A stretch of DNA of 36,487 bases from assembly GCA_031581195.1 (NCBI GenBank), contig JAVLCF010000007.1:1-36487 (forward strand). Reading direction: 5' to 3'. Source of the stretch: Trueperaceae bacterium. GTDB taxonomy: Bacteria > Deinococcota > Deinococci > Deinococcales > Trueperaceae. A program made the translations under genes and the position numbers. The notes beneath the pieces are model-generated. The model had not been told where the DNA came from and ran no database searches. It was given only the letters and a program-made list of their open reading frames with translations. Each line of letters starts with the position of its first letter. Positions within the stretch are counted from its first letter, which is position 1. Of this stretch, positions 23,940-31,664 are shown in pieces.

Positions 23940-24617
23940 ATGTCCGACGCCCCGACCGCCCCCGACGCCACGCCCACCGCCGGCCCCACGCTGCCCCGCC
24001 TGAACGAGCCGGCGCCCGAGTTCACCGCGACGACGACGCAGGGCACGATCGCCCTCTCCGACTACCGCGGACGCTGGGTCGTCCTGTTCAGCCACCCGGC
24101 CGACTTCACGCCCGTCTGCTCGACCGAGTTCCTGGCGTTCGCCCGCGAAGCGAGCGCCTTCGAGGCGCGCGGGGCGAGCCTCATCGGCCTGTCGATCGAT
24201 TCCGTGCACGCCCACCTGGCGTGGCTACACGACCTCGAACAGATGACCGGCGAGCCGGTCCCGTTCCCCGTGATCGCCGACCTCGACATGAAGGTCTCGA
24301 ACCGGTTCGGCATGATCCACCCCGGCGCGTCGGAGACCGCCGCGGTGCGCGCGGTCTTCCTCATCGACCCCGAGGGCGTCCTGCGCGGCATGCTGTACTA
24401 CCCGCTCAACGTCGGGCGCAGCATCCCCGAGGTCCTGCGCTTCCTCGACGCGCTGCAGTTCTCCGACGCGCAGAAGATGTCGACGCCCGCCGACTGGACG
24501 CCGGGCGACCCGGCGATCGTCAAGGCGCCCGCCACGATGGAGGAGATCCGCAACGACGACCCGTCGACGTACCACGACTACCGCCGCTGGTACCTGCGCC
24601 TGAACGAACCGGCCTGA
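23940..24617 (+). CDS. 1-Cys peroxiredoxin (Prx6-like)
   Basis: Thiol peroxidase of the AhpC/TSA superfamily, 225 residues, reducing hydrogen peroxide and organic peroxides in the cytoplasm. The active site is PADFTPVC with peroxidatic Cys60, Thr57 and Pro53; the supporting Arg is in AAVRAVFLID. No other cysteine is present, so this is a 1-Cys enzyme that needs an external thiol. The length and the C-terminal dimer-domain motif (TPADWTPGD) fit the Prx6 class. ATG 23940 follows GGAG by seven bases; an open extension upstream covers the promoter and is not coding. It is a single gene, convergent with the liv operon and separated from it by a strong palindrome. Confidence 0.93.
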   Translation: MSDAPTAPDATPTAGPTLPRLNEPAPEFTATTTQGTIALSDYRGRWVVLFSHPADFTPVCSTEFLAFAREASAFEARGASLIGLSIDSVHAHLAWLHDLEQMTGEPVPFPVIADLDMKVSNRFGMIHPGASETAAVRAVFLIDPEGVLRGMLYYPLNVGRSIPEVLRFLDALQFSDAQKMSTPADWTPGDPAIVKAPATMEEIRNDDPSTYHDYRRWYLRLNEPA

Positions 24618-24634
24618 CGGCCGCCCTCCGCATC

Positions 24635-24666
24635 GTCACGGGCCGCCCCGCGGGGCGGCCCGTGAC
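24635..24666. terminator. 32-bp perfect palindrome, bidirectional terminator
   Basis: The 32 bp from GTCACGGG to CCCGTGAC are exactly self-complementary. They lie 17 bp after the peroxiredoxin stop and 20 bp after the livF stop on the opposite strand. Position suggests a shared terminator, although no T-run flanks it on either side. Confidence 0.65.
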
Positions 24667-24686
24667 GTGGCGCGAGGCCGACGCGG

Positions 24687-25430
24687 CTACACGTCGCCCA
24701 AGTACGCCTTCTTCATCGCCTCGTCCTCCAGCAGGTCCCGGGCGGGCCCGGACAGGACGACCTCGCCGGTCTGCAGGACGTAGCCGCGGTCGGCGATGGA
24801 GAGCGCGACGTTCGCGTTCTGCTCGACGACGAACACGCTGATGCCTTCGTCGTTGACGGTCTTGATGATCTCGAAGATCTTCTCGACGAACAACGGTGCG
24901 AGCCCCATGGACGGCTCGTCCATCAGGATGAGTTTCGGGCGGCTCATGAGGGCCCGCCCCATCGCCAACATCTGTTGCTCCCCCCCCGACATCGTGCCGC
25001 CCTGCTGGTTCAGGCGTTCCCCGATGCGGGGGAACAGGTTCACGACGTAGTCGACGTCCTCGCGGATGGCCTTGCGGTCGTTGCGCAGGTACGCCCCCAT
25101 CTCGAGGTTCTCGCGGACGGTCATCTTGGGGAAGATCCGCCGGTTCTCCGGCACGACCGCCATGCCCCGCTCGATGCGTTGCGCGGTGTCGAGCGTGTCG
25201 GCGCGCTCCCCCCGGAAGTACATCTCGCCCTCCGACACCCGGACGATCCCGAGGATCGTCTTGAGGGTCGTCGACTTGCCCGAGGCGTTCCCTCCGAGCA
25301 GGCACACCATCTCGCCGGGGTGGATGACCATGTCGACGTCGTGCAGCACCCGGATGGGGCCGTAGTGGGTGGTGACCTTGCGCAACTCGAGCAGGTTCTC
25401 CGGCGCCGGTCCGGGGGCCGCGTCGCTCAT
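24687..25430 (-). CDS. livF: branched-chain amino acid-type ABC ATPase, LivF
   Basis: Cytoplasmic ATPase of a hydrophobic-amino-acid (HAAT) importer, 247 residues. Walker A is LLGGNASGKST (Asn/Ala instead of the common NGAGKT form), the signature is MSGGEQQML, and Walker B is LILMDEPS followed by MGLAP, which is typical of LivF. VVPENRRIFPKMTV is the family Q-loop region, and VEQNAN carries the switch segment. ATG 25430 overlaps the livG stop as ATGA. A longer open frame upstream lies over livG and is rejected. It is the last gene of the livKHMGF operon, ending just before the bidirectional palindrome. It pairs with LivG to drive transport. Confidence 0.93.
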   Translation of the reverse strand: MSDAAPGPAPENLLELRKVTTHYGPIRVLHDVDMVIHPGEMVCLLGGNASGKSTTLKTILGIVRVSEGEMYFRGERADTLDTAQRIERGMAVVPENRRIFPKMTVRENLEMGAYLRNDRKAIREDVDYVVNLFPRIGERLNQQGGTMSGGEQQMLAMGRALMSRPKLILMDEPSMGLAPLFVEKIFEIIKTVNDEGISVFVVEQNANVALSIADRGYVLQTGEVVLSGPARDLLEDEAMKKAYLGDV

Positions 25431-26227
25431 GCCGCCCCCTCCTCGCGCGCGTCGTCGCTGCGCTTGCCGAGGTACGCCTCGAGCACCGCGGGGTCGTTCA
25501 CGACGTCCTCGTAGGCGCCCTCGGCGATCTTGCGGCCGTAATCGAGGACGATCACGCGGTCGCTGATCTCCCCGACGAGGTTCATCTTGTGCTCCACGAG
25601 CAGGATCGTGTAGCCGCCCTCGTCGCGCATGCGCTGGATGATTTGGGTGATCTCCTTCGTCTCCTTCGGGTTCATGCCGGCGCTGGGCTCGTCGAGCAGC
25701 AGCATCTTTGCGCCGGTCGCCATCGCGCGCGCCATCTCGGTGCGGCGTCGGTTGGCGTACGACAACACGTACACCGGCTGGTGCAGACGGAAGCTCATGA
25801 GGCGCGGCCCGAAGAACGACAGGGCCTCGAGGGCGCGTTCGTGCATGACGCGCTCCGCCTCGCGGTAGCTGCGCGTGCGCAGCACCGCCTGCCACCACGG
25901 CACGTGGCGGCGTCGGTGCTGCGGGATCAGGACGTTCTCGAGGACCGACAGGTTCGTGAACAGGCGCAGGTTCTGGAACGTCCGCGCGACCCCCTCGCCG
26001 ACCACCTGGTCGGGGGCCTTCCCGACCAGCGACTGCCCCTCGAGCAGGACGTCGCCGGCGTCCGGCGTGTAGACGCCGGTGATCAGGTTGAACAGGGTGG
26101 TCTTCCCCGCCCCGTTCGGCCCGATGACGCTGACGATCTCGCCCGGCTCGACGTCGAAACTGAGGTGGCTCGTGGCCTGCAGCCCCCCGAAGCTCTTGCT
26201 GACGTCGCGAACGCTCAACATCGACAC
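25427..26227 (-). CDS. livG: branched-chain amino acid-type ABC ATPase, LivG
   Basis: Second ATPase of the HAAT importer, 266 residues. Walker A is IGPNGAGKTT, the Q-loop region is VARTFQNLRLF (a LivG hallmark), the signature region reads LSYANRRRTEMARA (in place of LSYGQQR), and Walker B is MLLLDEPSAGMNP, with the switch His in LVEHKM. GTG 26227 is chosen because GGGGAGG lies at good spacing and it begins one base after the livM stop; ATG 26221 two codons later is possible. An extension further upstream reads through the acidic tail of livM and is not coding. It ends in a 4-bp overlap with livF. Confidence 0.92.
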   Translation of the reverse strand: MSMLSVRDVSKSFGGLQATSHLSFDVEPGEIVSVIGPNGAGKTTLFNLITGVYTPDAGDVLLEGQSLVGKAPDQVVGEGVARTFQNLRLFTNLSVLENVLIPQHRRRHVPWWQAVLRTRSYREAERVMHERALEALSFFGPRLMSFRLHQPVYVLSYANRRRTEMARAMATGAKMLLLDEPSAGMNPKETKEITQIIQRMRDEGGYTILLVEHKMNLVGEISDRVIVLDYGRKIAEGAYEDVVNDPAVLEAYLGKRSDDAREEGAA

Positions 26228-26228
26228 G

Positions 26229-27917
26229 TCAGGTCCTCCCCTCGTCACCGTCGTCGGTGGCACCGCCTCCAGCGTCGCCGCCGTCGTCGTCCGCGTCCCC
26301 CGACGCGCCGTCGTCGGGCGCGTCGGGGTGGAAGTCGGGGTCGCCGGCGACGCCGTGGCGTTGCACGTCGCGGGGTTTCGTGCCCCGCTCGAGCAGCGGG
26401 TGCGCCCCCGGCCCGTCGTCGTCCAGGAGCGCCCGCGGGAGCGGGTCGCCCTGCGCGCTCGGGTGGTCGGAGGCGTAGTCGTAGGGCTCCACCGGGTCGG
26501 CGGCCCCCGCCGCGCCGTCCGCCGCACTGCCCGCCGCACTGCCCGCCGCCCCGTCCGCGGCGGCGGCGCCGGCCCGGTTCAGGTCGGGGTTCGTGAGCCA
26601 GGCGTCCTGGGCGCGTTCGTCGTCGCTGGGCTCCGCCCTGCGTTCGCGGAGCAGCCACGCCCAACTGAACTCCGCGCGGCTCATGATCCCCTCGGGACGG
26701 AGCGCCATGATGGTGATGAGCAGGACCGCGAGGAGGATGCGGCGCATCCCGAACGCCTGGAAGGTGCCGTCGAACGCCGCCGCGTCGGGGAACAGCAGGG
26801 CGACGGCCAGCACCACCGCACCGATCCCCGCCAACAGGATCGTGAGGGGGTGCCAGACCGGCCGGAGGCGTTTGCGGCGGCGGAACGCCGCCCCCCCCAA
26901 TCCCGCCGCGAGGACCAGCGCCCCGAGGATCGCGAACCACGTCTCGAGGGGGTAGGTGCGCTCCAGCGGGTCGCCGTACTGCTGGACGAACACGACGACC
27001 GCGGTCCCCATCAGCACGCCGGTGTACGACCCCGTCCCCCCAACGCTGATGGCGACGAGGAAGAAGAAGGTGAGGAAGAACAAGAAGAAGTCGAGGCGGG
27101 CGGCGGACAGGTAGGACACCCACAGGCCGCCGGCGATGCCGGCGAAGAAGGCGCTGATGGTGAACGCCATGACCTTGTGGCGGGCCAGGGAGACGCCCAT
27201 CGCCTCCGCGGCGATCTCGTCCTCGCGGATCGCCTGCAGCGCCCGCCCGTGGCTCGAGAACTTCAGTTTCGTCAGGACGAACAGGGTGATCCCGAGCAGC
27301 GCGAACGTCCACCCCAGCGACTTCCCGAAGTCGCTGGGGACGCCGGCGTACCCGAGCGCGCCGTTCGTGAACGGCGCGAACAGGCTGGTGGACGCCGTGA
27401 GGCGGATGATCTCCCCGAAGCCGAAGGTGACGATCGCCAGGTAGTCGCCCTTGAGGCGGAGGCTGGGGATGCCGACGATCAGGCCGAACAGCATCGCGAC
27501 CAGCCCGCCGATGAACAGCGCGACGACGAAGCGCACCCAGAGGGTGCCGGGCGTCGTGAGCGCCTCGAGGCCGAGCGCGGCGAACCACGACTCCACCGAC
27601 AGGCCGAGCGTGAACGGCGTCATGGCGCTGCGCGCGCTCGAGGAGATCTGTTGCCGGGCGGAGTCGGGCAGGATCAACAGCGCGGTGACGTACCCGCCGA
27701 TCAGCATGAAGCCGTGGTGCCCGAGCGAGAGGATGCCGGTCGTGCCGTTGATCAGGTTGAGCGACAGCGCCGCGATGCCCCAGATGGCGAACAGGGCGAG
27801 GGTGTCGTTGAGCTTCGCGCCGCCGGCGCCCTGCACCCACGCGAGGAGGAGCGCGACGACGGCGACGACCCCGAGCGTCAGGAGGGCGTTGCGGGTGATG
27901 GGGCGTTCGCCGGGCAT
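26229..27917 (-). CDS. livM: branched-chain amino acid-type ABC permease, LivM, with long acidic tail
   Basis: Permease of the HAAT importer, 562 residues, against about 300-430 in most family members. The core has the expected motifs: SLNLINGTTGILSLGHHGFM, LRLKGDYLAIVTFGFGEI, the docking loop RALQAIREDEIAAEAMGV, and a typical family end IMALRPEGI. An extra pair of membrane segments lies at about 345-390. After the last helix a cytoplasmic tail of about 130 residues is rich in Asp, Ala and Gly, with AAGSAA repeats and a very acidic end (DGASGDADDDGGD). The start is ATG 27917 (TGATG junction with livH) or GTG 27920 (GTGA). Coding continues without a frameshift to the stop beside livG, so the tail seems real. 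Confidence 0.9.
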   Translation of the reverse strand: MPGERPITRNALLTLGVVAVVALLLAWVQGAGGAKLNDTLALFAIWGIAALSLNLINGTTGILSLGHHGFMLIGGYVTALLILPDSARQQISSSARSAMTPFTLGLSVESWFAALGLEALTTPGTLWVRFVVALFIGGLVAMLFGLIVGIPSLRLKGDYLAIVTFGFGEIIRLTASTSLFAPFTNGALGYAGVPSDFGKSLGWTFALLGITLFVLTKLKFSSHGRALQAIREDEIAAEAMGVSLARHKVMAFTISAFFAGIAGGLWVSYLSAARLDFFLFFLTFFFLVAISVGGTGSYTGVLMGTAVVVFVQQYGDPLERTYPLETWFAILGALVLAAGLGGAAFRRRKRLRPVWHPLTILLAGIGAVVLAVALLFPDAAAFDGTFQAFGMRRILLAVLLITIMALRPEGIMSRAEFSWAWLLRERRAEPSDDERAQDAWLTNPDLNRAGAAAADGAAGSAAGSAADGAAGAADPVEPYDYASDHPSAQGDPLPRALLDDDGPGAHPLLERGTKPRDVQRHGVAGDPDFHPDAPDDGASGDADDDGGDAGGGATDDGDEGRT

Positions 27918-29122
27918 CACACCTTCTCCGAGAGGTCCTCCCCGACGATGCCGGAGGGACGGATCAACAGCACGATGATCAACAGGGCGAAGGCGAAGGT
28001 GTCCTTGTACTCCGTGAGGCCGGGGAAGTCACCGGTGCGGGGGAAGAGGGCGGTGACGAAGTTCTCGAGGAAGCCGAGCAGCACCCCGCCGATCACCGCG
28101 CCGGGGAGGCTTCCGATCCCCCCGATCACCGCCGCGGCGAACGCCTTGATGCCGGGCAGGATGCCGAGGACGGCGGGCTGGTTGAGGCTCCCGAAGTTCA
28201 GGCCCCACAACACCCCGCCGGCGGCGGCCAGCATGGAGCCGAGCAGGAAGGTGGTGGCGATGACGCGGTTGACGTTGACGCCCATCATCTGCGCGGTTTC
28301 CGCGTCCTGGGCGCTGGCCCGCATGGCCTTGCCGAGGCGGGTGCGGGTGACGAACAGCGTCAGGGCGGTCACCAGGATCGCGGTGACGATCGGGATGAGG
28401 AACACGAGGCGGCTGGTGTAGACCGTCCCCGCCCCGACGTCGAACTGCAGGAACTCCGTCCAGGACGTCCCGGGGCGGTACGGCGTCTGGTTGCGGGTGA
28501 AGAGGATGAGGCCGGTGTTCTGCAGCAGGAACGACACCGCGATCGCGGTGATCAACAGCGAGATGCGCGGCGCGCCGCGCAGCGGCCGGTACGCCACCCG
28601 GTCGATGACGACGCCCAGCACGCCGGTCGTGAGCATCGCGAGCAGCATCGCGGCGAGCCAGTTCAGGCCCGACGTGCTCAACGCCACCGCGAAGGCGACG
28701 AAGGCGACGCCGCCCCCGGCCAGCACGAGCGGGTCGCGCATCGAGCCGCGCCAGAGGTTGAGCACGAACGTCACGCCCCACGCCAGCAACGCCGACCAGG
28801 CCAGCGCCCAGGGCAGCGCGAACGGGGCGAGGGTGAACAGGAAGTAGCTGGTGAAGGCCCCCACCATGAAGACCTCGCCGTGCGCGAAGTTGATGAGGCG
28901 GATGATGCCGTACACCATCGTGTAGCCCAACGCGATCAGGGCGTAGAGGCTCCCGAGCTGCATGGCTTGCAGCGCCGCGCCGAGGAAGAACGCCAGGTCG
29001 CGTTCGCCGGCGACGGCGACGAGGTAATAGATGCGGACGAAGATAAGGGCGGGGATGCCGAGGCCGAACAGCCATCCCCAGGGGATCCGGCGCGCGGGTG
29101 CGCGGGTCGTGATCGCGGACAC
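27917..29122 (-). CDS. livH: branched-chain amino acid-type ABC permease, LivH
   Basis: Permease of the HAAT importer, 401 residues, longer than the usual 290-310. The core motifs are SLYALIALGYTMVYGIIRLINFAHGE (split here by helix boundaries), AYRPLRGAPR, the docking loop AMRASAQDAETAQMMGV, and GIKAFAAAVIGGIGSLPGAVIGG. The extra length lies in an N-terminal helix (about 15-50) and in a pair of hydrophobic segments around 100-150. GTG 29122 has GGAGG at ideal spacing; an ATG-like start further upstream would cross the two stem-loops of the gap and has no ribosome site. It is separated from livK by 132 bp that contain two strong hairpins. Confidence 0.92.
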   Translation of the reverse strand: MSAITTRAPARRIPWGWLFGLGIPALIFVRIYYLVAVAGERDLAFFLGAALQAMQLGSLYALIALGYTMVYGIIRLINFAHGEVFMVGAFTSYFLFTLAPFALPWALAWSALLAWGVTFVLNLWRGSMRDPLVLAGGGVAFVAFAVALSTSGLNWLAAMLLAMLTTGVLGVVIDRVAYRPLRGAPRISLLITAIAVSFLLQNTGLILFTRNQTPYRPGTSWTEFLQFDVGAGTVYTSRLVFLIPIVTAILVTALTLFVTRTRLGKAMRASAQDAETAQMMGVNVNRVIATTFLLGSMLAAAGGVLWGLNFGSLNQPAVLGILPGIKAFAAAVIGGIGSLPGAVIGGVLLGFLENFVTALFPRTGDFPGLTEYKDTFAFALLIIVLLIRPSGIVGEDLSEKV

Positions 29123-29172
29123 GGAACCTCCTACGCGGCGATGCGGGAGACGCGGAAGCGTGGCGACGGGGC

Positions 29173-29237
29173 GGGAGGGCGGCGGACCGCCCTCCCCCGT
29201 CGCGCTGAGGGCGCGGGGGCGGCGCTGGGCCGCCCCC
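29173..29237 (-). terminator. two tandem stem-loops between livK and livH
   Basis: Hairpin one is 29173-29196 (10-bp perfect stem, four-base loop). Hairpin two is 29215-29237 (9-bp perfect stem, five-base loop). Both lie after the livK stop and before the livH ribosome site. No T-run is seen. They probably stabilise the livK message or reduce read-through. Confidence 0.6.
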
Positions 29238-29254
29238 ACGTCCGGGGCGCGTCC

Positions 29255-30409
29255 TTACTCGCCCGTACCGACCCCGAAGAGGCTGGCCTTGCTCCACTCC
29301 GAGCCGTCCTCGCCGGGCACGGCGTACTGGAAGAAGGCGATCGTGCGGTCGGCGGGGGTGCCGTCGGTGCCGGCGTACGTGATCTCGCCCGAGACGCCGG
29401 GGTAGCCCTCGAGGTTCTGCAGCGCCTCGAGCACCGCGTCGCCGTCGGTGGAGTCGGCGTCGTCGATCGCCTGCACCAGCACGTTGAACGAATCCGCGCC
29501 GGCGAGGGTGAAGCCGTTGAAGTCCGGCGCGTCGGGGAAGACGACGTCGAAGAGGCTGGCGAAGTCCTCGGCGCGGGCCGCCGCGTCGCCGCTCAGCACC
29601 TCGGGCCCGCCGAAGCCGGTGAGGAGGTAGCCGTCGAACGCTTCGCCGCCGCCGGTCGGGCACTGCGAGTCGTCGCTGGCGTCCGCCCCGAGGATCTGCT
29701 GGTCGAAGCCCTGCTGGCGCAGCTGCGGCATGAGGCTGGCGCCCTCGGCGCAGAAGCCGCTGTAGTAGATGACGTCGGCGTCGAAGCCGCGCGCGTCGTT
29801 GATCTGCGCGCTGAAGTCGACGGTGTTCGCGACGAAGTCGAGGGTGATCGTCTCCCCGCCCAGCGCCTCGAACTCGTCGGCGAAGAAGCCGGCGAGGCCG
29901 AAGCTGTAGTCGTCGTCCTGCTGGCGGAAGACGATGGCGCGCTCCGCACCGAGCTCGTTCACGGCGTGCCGTGCGGCGACCTTGCCCTGGAAGTCGTCGG
30001 TGTACGCCATGCGGAAGATGTGGTCGCCGATCTGCGTGGTGGCGGGGTTGGTGGAGCTGGTCGAGATCATGATGACGCCGGCCTCCTGCAGGGGGTTGGC
30101 GGCGGCGATGCTCATGGTCGTCGAGATGGACCCCAGCACCCCGACGACGCCCTCGTCGACGAAGCGCGCGGCACAGTTGATCGAGCCCTCGGGCGTGGTC
30201 TGGTTGTCGCAGATCGACAGTTCGATGGGGCGGCCGTCGACCGTGGCGCGCTCCTCGAGGGCGGTCTCGATGCCCTGGAGGGTGGAGGTTCCGATGGTCG
30301 CGAAGCGGCCGGACAGCTCGAGGTTGACCCCGATGGTGACCGGCTCCTGCGCGGTCGACACGCCGAGCAGCGCGCCGAGCGTCACGAGAAGGGCAAGCAT
30401 CTTCTTCAT
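29255..30409 (-). CDS. livK: branched-chain amino acid-type binding protein, LivK/LivJ-like
   Basis: Periplasmic-type binding protein of the HAAT family (receptor family ligand-binding fold), 384 residues. It has a Sec signal peptide (MKKMLALLVTLGALLG, then VSTAQ). The mature start VTIGVNLELSGRFATIGTSTLQG is the family hallmark (split over strand and helix), followed by GVLGSISTTMSIAAA and ISTSSTNPA, where ligand alpha-carboxyl contacts normally occur. Cys pairs (ICDNQ with INCAA; FCAEG with QCPTG) fit an exported protein. ATG 30409 has AAAGG upstream. It is the first gene of the livKHMGF operon, behind a near-consensus promoter. The ligand may be any amide or amino acid. Confidence 0.92.
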   Translation of the reverse strand: MKKMLALLVTLGALLGVSTAQEPVTIGVNLELSGRFATIGTSTLQGIETALEERATVDGRPIELSICDNQTTPEGSINCAARFVDEGVVGVLGSISTTMSIAAANPLQEAGVIMISTSSTNPATTQIGDHIFRMAYTDDFQGKVAARHAVNELGAERAIVFRQQDDDYSFGLAGFFADEFEALGGETITLDFVANTVDFSAQINDARGFDADVIYYSGFCAEGASLMPQLRQQGFDQQILGADASDDSQCPTGGGEAFDGYLLTGFGGPEVLSGDAAARAEDFASLFDVVFPDAPDFNGFTLAGADSFNVLVQAIDDADSTDGDAVLEALQNLEGYPGVSGEITYAGTDGTPADRTIAFFQYAVPGEDGSEWSKASLFGVGTGE

Positions 30410-30524
30410 GGATACGTCCTTTCGAGGAGCGGGACCGCCGCGGGTCCGTCATGAAGACGGCACACCTGGACGGGAACGAGCACAACGCGACCGGCGTCGC
30501 GTCCTTGGACCGGACCTGCAGCGG

Positions 30525-30540
30525 CTGCATGCCTATGCAG
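30525..30540. promoter_or_regulatory. inverted repeat at liv transcription start, candidate operator
   Basis: CTGCAT-N4-ATGCAG lies directly downstream of the predicted start site of the liv operon (about 30542). A repressor bound here would block the promoter. A second, weaker inverted repeat, GTGCC-N6-GGCAC, lies inside the promoter spacer (30556-30571). Confidence 0.4.
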
Positions 30541-30548
30541 GTTGGCGG

Positions 30549-30577
30549 AGTATACGTGCCCCCCGCGGCACTGTCAA
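30549..30577 (-). promoter_or_regulatory. near-consensus sigma-70 promoter of liv operon
   Basis: On the minus strand TTGACA (30577-30572) and TATACT (30554-30549) are exactly 17 bp apart. This is the best promoter match in the window. The leader before livK would be about 130 bases. Confidence 0.85.
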
Positions 30578-30652
30578 CGCCGCGAACCCCGTCCTGCGCG
30601 CGTCTCGAGCCGCACGAACCGTGACCGGTGTTACCGCATATCGATGCGCCCG

Positions 30653-30682
30653 TCGAAGGCGGTCCGGCCGGATCGCCTTCGA
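30653..30682 (-). terminator. stem-loop after FAH-family gene
   Basis: TCGAAGGCG pairs with CGCCTTCGA, extended by a G-T pair and TCC with GGA, giving a 13-bp stem around GGCC. It lies about 20 bp after the stop of the FAH-family gene and upstream of the liv promoter. It likely insulates the liv operon. Confidence 0.5.
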
Positions 30683-30702
30683 TGCGAAGGGCGGCCGGCG
30701 GA

Positions 30703-31626
30703 TCAGCCGTCGCGTTTGCGGTCGTGCACCGGGCACACGACCGAACCGACGCCCGGGATGGTGCACCCCACCCGTCCGCCGTGCGCGAGCGGGACCGCGC
30801 CGGGCGTCCCGGTGCTGATGACGTCGCCCGGCTCGAGCGGCATCACCGCACTGAAGAACGCCACGAGCGACGCCGGGTCGTGCAGCATGTTCGCCACGAC
30901 GTTGCGGCGGACCGGCGCGTCGTTCCACGTGGTCGTCACCTCGAGCGCCCCGACGTCCAGACCCCCGGACGTCGCCTCCCCCGTCTCGGCGAGGGCGGCG
31001 TGCACGTCGTCGAGCGTCACCAGGTCGGGCCCCAGCACCAGGAAGCCGTCGAAGCTCTTCGCGCGCGTCAGGAAGCGCGGGTTGCGCTGCAGGATGTCCT
31101 CCGCGGTCATGTCGATCGCCGTCGTGACGCCCGCGATCAGGTCCGCCGCCCGCTCGGGGGGGACGTCCTTGCCGTGCCCGCCGATCACCAGCGCGAGTTC
31201 CGCTTCGCCGGTCGTGCGTTCGCTCTGCCGCGGGATGGGGATCGTCCCGCCGGGCTCGAGGATCGCGGTGTGCGGCTTCATGAACGTCGCGGGTTCGTCC
31301 GGGCGGGTCTCGCCCAGGTCGCCCGCGTGCTCGGCGTAGTTCAGGCCCACCCCCAGGATCTTCGGGGGGTGCGCCAGCAGCGCGGCCGGGGCGGCGTCGG
31401 CGAGAGCGCGGCCGGCCTCGCCGGCCGCGACCTCGGCCACCTCCGCCGCGTGCGCGTCGCTCCAGGCGCGCAGGGCCGCGAAGCGGCCCGACGCCAGGAG
31501 GGCGTCCAGGGTCGGCGGCCAGGGGCCGTTCCCGTCCCCGGGCAGGGCGGGGACCGGCGCGAGGCCGGCGGGGACGCGTAGGGCGGCGATGGGCCCGTCG
31601 GGCCCCTGCAGGGACGTGATGCGCAC
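30703..31626 (-). CDS. fumarylacetoacetate hydrolase (FAH) family protein
   Basis: FAH-fold metal enzyme, 307 residues; members hydrolyse, decarboxylate or hydrate acyl-pyruvates and related keto acids. The C-terminal catalytic domain starts near 88: ILGVGLNYAEHAGD, ATFMKP, metal ligands Glu141 and Glu143 (GEAELALVIG) and Asp172 (AIDMTAED), Lys190 (AKSFDGF), and ISTGTPGAVP near the end. The first 85 residues form the usual N-terminal domain. GTG 31626 has GGAGG about seven bases ahead; a longer open frame upstream lies over the neighbouring hydrolase gene and is arginine-rich noise. It is 38 bp after the alpha/beta hydrolase gene, so probably in one transcript. The precise reaction is unknown. 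Confidence 0.88.
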   Translation of the reverse strand: MRITSLQGPDGPIAALRVPAGLAPVPALPGDGNGPWPPTLDALLASGRFAALRAWSDAHAAEVAEVAAGEAGRALADAAPAALLAHPPKILGVGLNYAEHAGDLGETRPDEPATFMKPHTAILEPGGTIPIPRQSERTTGEAELALVIGGHGKDVPPERAADLIAGVTTAIDMTAEDILQRNPRFLTRAKSFDGFLVLGPDLVTLDDVHAALAETGEATSGGLDVGALEVTTTWNDAPVRRNVVANMLHDPASLVAFFSAVMPLEPGDVISTGTPGAVPLAHGGRVGCTIPGVGSVVCPVHDRKRDG

Positions 31627-31647
31627 GGCGGCACCTCCAAGGACGTA

Positions 31648-31657
31648 CGAACGTTCG
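31648..31657. promoter_or_regulatory. palindrome shared with sugar-operon operator
   Basis: CGAACGTTCG lies in the 38-bp gap before the FAH-family gene. Together with the following CGCG it repeats 14 bases found at 6050-6063. It could be a binding site of the same regulator or a chance match. Confidence 0.3.
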
Positions 31658-31664
31658 CGCGAAT

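Noticed and set aside
25431-25898. N-terminal extension of livF over livG
   Set aside because: The extension overlaps a clear ATPase gene and has no family similarity; the ATGA junction at 25430 gives the normal LivF start.
26500-26580. CCGCCGCACTG units as a regulatory or CRISPR-like repeat
   Set aside because: They are low-complexity coding repeats for the Ala/Gly tail of LivM.
28029-30530. 833-codon arginine-rich minus-strand open frame over livH and livK
   Set aside because: It is a shadow frame: livK and livH are read in other frames with signal peptide and permease motifs intact.
30410-30548. Riboswitch or leader peptide in the liv leader
   Set aside because: No known aptamer pattern and no short frame with a plausible ribosome site could be made out; only small hairpins are visible.
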